Source: Chlorobium sp. (GTDB taxonomy: Bacteria > Bacteroidota > Chlorobiia > Chlorobiales > Chlorobiaceae). From it: a stretch of 11,743 bases of DNA. Position 1 is the stretch's first letter. Every line of letters starts with the position of its first letter. The notes beneath the pieces are model-generated. The model did not search any database. It saw nothing but the letters and a program-made list of their open reading frames with translations, and was not told the origin of the DNA. The translations under genes and the position numbers were made by a program. Below, piece by piece: positions 7,670-11,743 of the stretch. The stretch lies in NCBI GenBank assembly GCA_026193435.1, contig JAPHUN010000189.1, positions 1 to 11,743 of the forward strand, in the 5' to 3' direction.

Positions 7670-8418
7670 TGAAGAGTGTTCTTGTCACCCGACCGAAACA
7701 TCAGGCAGGATTATTTGTACAGGAATTGAAAAAGTATAACCTGGACTCGGTTGTCTTTCCGACAATCGAGATCAGGCCTGCTTCGGGCTGGCAAATCCCT
7801 GATATCTCATCGTATAGCGGTGCTTTTTTCACAAGCCCGAACAGTGTCCGGTATTTTCTTGAACGGCTCAGAACCGAAGCGCCGGATGAGCTGCGGAAAC
7901 TGACAAGCACCAGGGTTTTTGCGGTTGGAAAAACAACAGCAGGAGATCTTGCAGCGTTTGGAATAGAAACGGAGCCGATCCCTAAAGTTGCCGACGCAGT
8001 AAACCTCATGCAGGAAATCAGTCCGGAGGAAATTCAGGGAAAATCTTTTCTTTTTCTTCGAGGCAACCTTTCCCTGGGTATCATACCGGCAGCCATAGCA
8101 GAACGTGGAGGAAGCTGTGACTCCATAATTGTTTATGAAAACCATCCGCCTGATCTTGACGCCACCGAAAAGGTAAAAAAAATGGTGAGCGAAGGTAAAA
8201 TAGCATGTTTGTCCTTCACCAGTCCCTCTACTGCCCAGAACTATTTTAAAGCTGTCGGCTCAAAGAAAATCCCTTCAGGAGTTCTGGTAGCCGCCATCGG
8301 AAAAACAACAGCGACCGCGCTTGAAAAACTTGGCGTCAGCGTCGATATCGTCCCCGAATACTATGACGGCCCTCATTTCGCAAAAGCCATCGCGGAAGCG
8401 CTTCAAAAAAATTGTTGA
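7669..8418 (+). CDS. hemD: HemD, uroporphyrinogen-III synthase
   Basis: It closes hydroxymethylbilane to uroporphyrinogen III while inverting ring D, giving the precursor of all tetrapyrroles here. The family is poorly conserved, but the usual landmarks are present: VLVTRP at the N-terminus, [42 protein letters not shown] and [16 protein letters not shown] followed by PEYYDGP. These mark the two linked flavodoxin-like halves. At 249 residues the length is normal. The ATG shares its A with the hemC stop (TGATG), so translation is likely coupled. The stop codon falls within the first of two 11-bp direct repeats (TTGTTGATGTG), so the repeat region begins at the very end of the gene. Confidence 0.93.
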   Translation: MKSVLVTRPKHQAGLFVQELKKYNLDSVVFPTIEIRPASGWQIPDISSYSGAFFTSPNSVRYFLERLRTEAPDELRKLTSTRVFAVGKTTAGDLAAFGIETEPIPKVADAVNLMQEISPEEIQGKSFLFLRGNLSLGIIPAAIAERGGSCDSIIVYENHPPDLDATEKVKKMVSEGKIACLSFTSPSTAQNYFKAVGSKKIPSGVLVAAIGKTTATALEKLGVSVDIVPEYYDGPHFAKAIAEALQKNC

Positions 8419-8438
8419 TGTGTTGAGTTGTTGATGTG
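8412..8438. repeat. 11-bp direct repeat at the hemD stop
   Basis: TTGTTGATGTG occurs at 8412-8422 and 8428-8438. The first copy contains the hemD TGA stop. Confidence 0.7.
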
Positions 8439-8466
8439 TAAGGCTTCTGAGGCATCCATTCTTTGT

Positions 8467-8490
8467 GGCTTGATGGCTCAATGGCTCAAT
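8467..8490 (+). repeat. Tandem octamer array, three units
   Basis: The units are GGCTTGAT, GGCTCAAT and GGCTCAAT followed by AG, matching the octamer core of the larger composite repeat, which also ends in GGCTAAAT then AG. It appears to be an independent short member of the same repeat family. Confidence 0.75.
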
Positions 8491-8564
8491 AGCAAGAGGA
8501 TCATTCCGGAGACCGTTACCGAAGTCATGGCCTTTAAGTAAGTCAAAAGGAAAGAACGTGACGA

Positions 8565-8670
8565 GTGAAAGGCAAAAGGCTGAATGGCCAAATGGGGCTG
8601 GTTGGCTAAATAGACATTCGCTATTTCCGGCTTTGCTCTTCTCGTCTCTCGCCTCTTGTCTCTTGATTCT
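8565..8670 (+). repeat. Dispersed composite intergenic repeat, copy B
   Basis: This is the opposite-orientation partner of the copy at 2232-2351. The octamers are GGCTGAAT (8578-8585), GGCCAAAT (8586-8593), two extra G, GGCTGGTT (8596-8603) and GGCTAAAT (8604-8611). A shared stretch CTCTTCTCGTCTCTC lies at about 8637-8650. The heptamer array follows almost directly. Confidence 0.85.
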
Positions 8671-8678
8671 CGACCCTG

Positions 8679-8762
8679 ACTTCAGGCTTCTGCATTCTAA
8701 CTTCCTACTTCTAAATTCTCACTTCTAAAATCCTACTTCCCACTTCTACCCTCTGACTCCCC
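8679..8762 (+). repeat. Degenerate ACTTCTA heptamer array, about 12 units in perfect register
   Basis: Reading in steps of seven from 8679 gives ACTTCAG, GCTTCTG, CATTCTA, ACTTCCT, ACTTCTA, AATTCTC, ACTTCTA, AAATCCT, ACTTCCC, ACTTCTA, CCCTCTG and ACTCCCC. The period never slips. The last four units lie partly or wholly within the 3' end of rmuC, and the rmuC stop (CTA on the plus strand, 8733-8735) spans two units. Confidence 0.75.
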
Positions 8763-10085
8763 TGCATCAAGTGCATCTGATTTCTCTTCCTCGATGTCCA
8801 TCCCTTTTTCTCCTGAGACTTCTTCGATACGCCGTAACCGGTTCTGAATGGCTCGCGTTCTCACGCCAACAAGCGAGTCCAGTTCAGAGCCTGCCTGTGA
8901 TATCCTGTTCTGTGCTTTACTCAGCACCTCACCAAACCTGGCGAACTCTGTTTTAACCTGAACAAGCACTTTCCATACTTCGCTGGTTCTTTTCTGTATC
9001 GCAAACGCCCTGAAACCCATCTGGAGGCTGTTCAACAGAGCAGCGAGTGTCGTCGGGCCCGTCACGATAATGTTGTACTCTTTCTGCAAGGTTTCAAGAA
9101 GCACCGTATTTCGAACAACCTCCGCAAACAGACCTTCAATGGGAAGAAAAAGAATACCAAAGTCAGTCGTCTCCGGCGGGTTCAGGTATTTTGTTTTGAT
9201 ATCTTTTGCGCAGCGGCGCATCTCTACCTCAATATCCTTTACAGCGATCCGGACACGCTCCTTGTCACCCGTTTCCGAAGCTTCGACAAGCCGGTAGTAT
9301 GCCTGAAGAGGAAATTTTGAATCAACAGGGAGATAGACAACACCTCCTTCATCATCCTTTCCGGGAAGTTTCACTGCGAATTCCACCCGTTCACGACGTT
9401 GTTTGCCAATCATGACGTTCTCCGCATACTGCTCAGGGGAAAGCAGCCCGGCCAAAAGATTCTGCAGTTGCATTTCACCCAGGACACCTCGAACCTTGAC
9501 GTTCGAAAGCACCTTTTTCAAATCCCCGACACCGGACGCGAGGGTCTTCATTTCACCTAACCCCTCGTGCACCTGCCGAAGGCGCTCGCTGACCTGACTG
9601 AAAGACTCGCTCAACCGTTTTTCAAGCGTAGACTGAAGCTTTTCATCAACCGTTCGCCTCATTTCTTCAAGCTTTTTCTCATTTTGCTCCTGCAGGGAAT
9701 TGAGGCGCTTTTCAACAGTATCTCGTATACCTTCCAGCCTTTTTGATGACTCCTCTTTCAAGGTCTCATGCCTTGAAAAGAGTTCACTGAAATTTCGCCG
9801 CTGCAATTCATCCTGCCGCATGACATGACCGCCAAAAGCGTCCTCAATGGACTTGAGGGAGAGCGACTGTTCGGCACGACTGTCCTGAAACAGCCGGGAC
9901 AGTTCAATTCTATTGCGCTGAAATTCGTTTTTCTGCTCATTCTCAAGCCGCTCAAGATCGGCACGCAATGTTTGCTCCGTCCGCTTGAACGCATCTATCG
10001 AAACACCTGTCTTGTTTGCCCGAACAAGCAAAACAAGTATGACAAGAAGAAGAATGATGACAGATACAAGAAGATAGGTGATCAT
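8733..10085 (-). CDS. rmuC: RmuC family protein (DNA recombination/genome stability)
   Basis: RmuC proteins are membrane-anchored, with a nuclease-like fold, and limit inversions and rearrangements at short inverted repeats in E. coli; the biochemical activity is not settled. Seen: an N-terminal membrane anchor (residues 3-22), a long charged coiled coil (about 30-180), then the RmuC domain (about 195-400) with VRGVLGEMQLQNLL, LPVDSKFPLQAYYRL, DFGILFLPIEGLFAEV and TGPTTLAALLNSLQMGFR. At 450 residues it is a usual length. ATG 10085 places the anchor at the very N-terminus. The last residues (ESEGRSGK) are encoded by the heptamer repeat and are probably not functional sequence. The gene follows hisN by 53 nt on the same strand. 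Confidence 0.93.
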   Translation of the reverse strand: MITYLLVSVIILLLVILVLLVRANKTGVSIDAFKRTEQTLRADLERLENEQKNEFQRNRIELSRLFQDSRAEQSLSLKSIEDAFGGHVMRQDELQRRNFSELFSRHETLKEESSKRLEGIRDTVEKRLNSLQEQNEKKLEEMRRTVDEKLQSTLEKRLSESFSQVSERLRQVHEGLGEMKTLASGVGDLKKVLSNVKVRGVLGEMQLQNLLAGLLSPEQYAENVMIGKQRRERVEFAVKLPGKDDEGGVVYLPVDSKFPLQAYYRLVEASETGDKERVRIAVKDIEVEMRRCAKDIKTKYLNPPETTDFGILFLPIEGLFAEVVRNTVLLETLQKEYNIIVTGPTTLAALLNSLQMGFRAFAIQKRTSEVWKVLVQVKTEFARFGEVLSKAQNRISQAGSELDSLVGVRTRAIQNRLRRIEEVSGEKGMDIEEEKSDALDAGESEGRSGK

Positions 10086-10138
10086 AGCGTCAGGGAAGGA
10101 TGGAAATATTCATTCAGGATGATCCTGCCGCAGGGCGA

Positions 10139-10897
10139 TCAGGCCATATCGACAAGGAGCTTATCCCCGATGAACCTGTTGGTACTTACCAGGCCCTGTC
10201 CGTATATGGTGGTTTCGCCGGTATAGTCAAAACAGCGACCTCCCGCCTCGGTAACAACAGGAATCAGAGCAGCACAGTCCCATGGGCTCATGATCTTGTC
10301 AACTGCCACTTCTGCTCTGCCGGAAGCGACAAGCATATGGCCGTAGCAATCTCCCCAGCCGCGCACAAGACCTGCGTCATGACGAAGACTATCAACGGGA
10401 TGATCTGAAAGAGGGTCAAGAAGGTACTCTTTTTCTGTAAAGACAACAGTCGCTTCACGATAGTCAGATATGGCAGAAACGCTGATGGCTTCGCCGTTAA
10501 AAAATGCGCCGGACCCCGTTTCAGCATAATAGATCTCTCCCAGTGCAGGAAAATTGACCGCTCCAACTCTCATTTCACGATCAACCTCCAGACCGATCAT
10601 AACACCGAAAAGAGGCACACCATGTATAAAGGACCTCGTACCGTCAATCGGATCAAGAATCCAGCGACGGCCGTTTACCGATAATTTCTCATCAAACTCT
10701 TCACCGAATATGCCGTCGTCGGGAAACACTTCCGTGATGCCTTTACGTATAAGGCTTTCTGCTTTTCTGTCAGCTTCAGTAACAGGAGTATCGTCCCTTT
10801 TGGAGTCAATCTTCAATGATTTGCTTCGATAATACGAGAGAATCAGCGTTCCCGCATCCCGGGCAAGTTTGACAGCAAGCTGCATATCATCAGTCAT
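10139..10897 (-). CDS. HisN-like histidinol-phosphatase, inositol monophosphatase family
   Basis: This is a Mg-dependent phosphomonoesterase of the inositol monophosphatase superfamily. Seen: metal ligands E66-E67 in FGEEFD, D82 and D85 in DPIDGTRSFIHG, and D207 in SPWDCAALIPVVTEAGG. The RSFIHGVPLFGVMIGL stretch and the WGDCYGHMLVASGRAEVAVD segment (181-200) resemble the HisN subgroup that dephosphorylates histidinol phosphate in histidine synthesis, so I favour that over inositol or PAP phosphatase. The start at ATG 10897 (252 residues) lies 4 nt after the upstream stop, with AGGGA about 10 nt ahead. An in-frame ATG at 10936 would overlap the upstream gene by 35 nt and add residues unlike the family. 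No other histidine gene is present, so the substrate is inference. Confidence 0.88.
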   Translation of the reverse strand: MTDDMQLAVKLARDAGTLILSYYRSKSLKIDSKRDDTPVTEADRKAESLIRKGITEVFPDDGIFGEEFDEKLSVNGRRWILDPIDGTRSFIHGVPLFGVMIGLEVDREMRVGAVNFPALGEIYYAETGSGAFFNGEAISVSAISDYREATVVFTEKEYLLDPLSDHPVDSLRHDAGLVRGWGDCYGHMLVASGRAEVAVDKIMSPWDCAALIPVVTEAGGRCFDYTGETTIYGQGLVSTNRFIGDKLLVDMA

Positions 10898-10901
10898 AGC
10901 A

Positions 10902-11654
10902 TCACATCCCTTCACCCAGCGGGTGCCTTCGTTCACAATCTCTGACGGCGCTGCTCATATCCCGGTCAGACGGCGGGATCCCCTCTATGCGGGAAACAAT
11001 CCCGGAAATACCCCTGTAGACATCATTCCGGGCATTATCCGTAATGGAAGAAAACACCGATCCCAGATGCTGACGCGTAACATGAACAGAGAGTTCATAG
11101 TTACCGGTTTTGTACAAGGCCGCATAAAAATCCTGAACGTTCCTGTCCAGAATATCCGACAGCACCTCGAGATGCAGCGGCTCCTGCAGAAAGCTGTAAA
11201 AACTTATCTGAAGGCGAAGCAACGGGTAGCTCTTCAGCGCAAGATAGGAGAGACGCATCCCGAATGTTCTGTTCGAGATATCGTGCGCAATTCCCCGTGA
11301 CTCCTGCTCAACTCCTGAATAGCCGAGATCTATAAGAATTCTCGGCATACCCGACAGTTCCGTTATTGCCGGCAGGTTAAAATCAAGCGTACCCGGATAA
11401 CCGAAAACACGAGGCTCTTCACCTGTTATCGAGATGGTCCCGGGAGAATCGGATAACCGCATAGTAGTTGCTTCACCCGATGGAAGGCTACTGATGACAT
11501 CGGAATACTGTGGATCAGCATCAACAAAGTGCTGCCCCTTTGTCCAGGGATCGAGCCTCGCCAATACCGGAGCCAGATCCTGTACTACCGCCTCTTCCCT
11601 GCTTCGGGAAGCATCAGGACGACTGCCGACAAGATGTTTTCGAAAAAAACCCAC
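10902..11654 (-). CDS. Uncharacterised protein upstream of the HisN-like phosphatase
   Basis: I do not recognise this family. The predicted protein has 250 residues, with no signal peptide and no transmembrane segment. The N-terminus is basic (MGFFRKHLVGSRPDASRSR); the middle is rich in hydrophobic/polar alternation suggesting beta strands (about 60-110); residues about 130-200 look mixed alpha/beta (LLRLQISFYSF, then LEVLSDILDRNVQDFYAALY). The C-terminus is charged. The start is GTG 11654; an in-frame TGA at 11681-11679 leaves no upstream alternative except rare codons, and the next ATG is about 64 codons in. The stop is 4 nt before the next gene, so the two are very likely translationally linked. 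Coding is supported by the tight junction and the length of the frame. Confidence 0.72.
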   Translation of the reverse strand: MGFFRKHLVGSRPDASRSREEAVVQDLAPVLARLDPWTKGQHFVDADPQYSDVISSLPSGEATTMRLSDSPGTISITGEEPRVFGYPGTLDFNLPAITELSGMPRILIDLGYSGVEQESRGIAHDISNRTFGMRLSYLALKSYPLLRLQISFYSFLQEPLHLEVLSDILDRNVQDFYAALYKTGNYELSVHVTRQHLGSVFSSITDNARNDVYRGISGIVSRIEGIPPSDRDMSSAVRDCERRHPLGEGM

Positions 11655-11689
11655 TGTAGCTGCTATTAATATTTTTATTCACACCGAAG

Positions 11690-11743
11690 TTGAGCGATTG
11701 TTGAGCATGCTGTAGATGCAAGGCACAGGGGACGCCGCTGTAG
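11690..11743. repeat. Possible edge of another intergenic repeat
   Basis: TTGAGC occurs at 11690-11695 and 11701-11706, and GCTGTAG at 11709-11715 and 11737-11743 (window end). The sequence resembles the GTTGA/TGTAAGGC wording at 8423-8443. It is cut by the window end and only tentatively a repeat. Confidence 0.3.

Larger units (their letters stand above)
8419..8732. other. Repeat-rich spacer between convergent hemD and rmuC
   Basis: No gene was found. It contains the end of the 11-bp direct repeat, an octamer array (8467-8490), about 75 bp without a recognised feature (8491-8564), copy B of the dispersed composite repeat (8565-8670), and most of a heptamer array that continues into the end of rmuC. 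No intrinsic terminator with a T-run was seen. Confidence 0.7.

Noticed and set aside
8531..8550. Weak hairpin CCTTT...AAAGG downstream of hemD
   Set aside because: Only five mostly AT pairs with a 10-nt loop and no T-run; likely chance.
8412..8762. CRISPR array or transposon remnant in the hemD-rmuC spacer
   Set aside because: Repeat units are 7-11 bp with no unique spacers, and there is no transposase fragment, long terminal inverted repeat or target duplication.
10898..10936. Longer N-terminus for the HisN-like phosphatase (ATG 10936)
   Set aside because: It would overlap the upstream gene by 35 nt and add residues unlike the family, while ATG 10897 has a suitably placed AGGGA and sits 4 nt after the upstream stop.
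11434..11715. A 93-codon plus-strand frame at the right edge
   Set aside because: It mostly overlaps the unknown minus-strand gene antisense, and that gene has the better junction with its downstream neighbour.

Overview
The window reads as chromosomal DNA of a green sulfur bacterium (Chlorobiaceae; genus not resolvable by eye). It combines bacteriochlorophyll a genes (bchC, bchX) with a C5-pathway tetrapyrrole cluster (hemA, hemC, hemD) and carries short-unit repeats in its intergenic spaces. No mobile-element gene, tRNA, rRNA or CRISPR was seen.

Layout. Positions 53-2186 (+) hold bchC and bchX, the branch from chlorophyllide a to the bacteriochlorophyll a type macrocycle. Positions 2187-2465 are a repeat-rich spacer between convergent genes. 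typA/bipA (ribosome-associated GTPase) lies on the minus strand at 2466-4292. It is divergent from an eight-helix HemX/CcsA-like membrane gene at 4453-5301, which is followed by hemA, hemC and hemD (5419-8418, +). A good sigma70-type promoter with a palindrome over its -10 box sits just before hemA. Positions 8419-8732 are a second repeat-rich spacer between convergent genes. The minus strand then carries an apparent operon read from right to left: an unrecognised 250-residue protein, a HisN-like phosphatase and rmuC.

How the genes fit together. HemA starts tetrapyrrole synthesis from glutamyl-tRNA; HemC and HemD build and close the uroporphyrinogen III ring; BchX and BchC act much later, on chlorophyllide. 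The window therefore holds early and late steps of the same pigment pathway, separated by the unrelated gene typA.

Most interesting points. (1) BchX carries an extra C-terminal segment that closely resembles sigma-factor region 4, a helix-turn-helix fold, on a nitrogenase-like iron protein. (2) The two convergent-gene spacers hold inverted copies of one composite repeat, built from a GGCTNAAT octamer array and a pyrimidine-rich tail; in the second spacer the tail is a strict ACTTCTA-like heptamer array that runs into the 3' end of rmuC. The copies bracket the typA-hemX-hemACD block, so recombination between them could invert it. (3) hemC can only start at TTG, directly followed by nine A residues.
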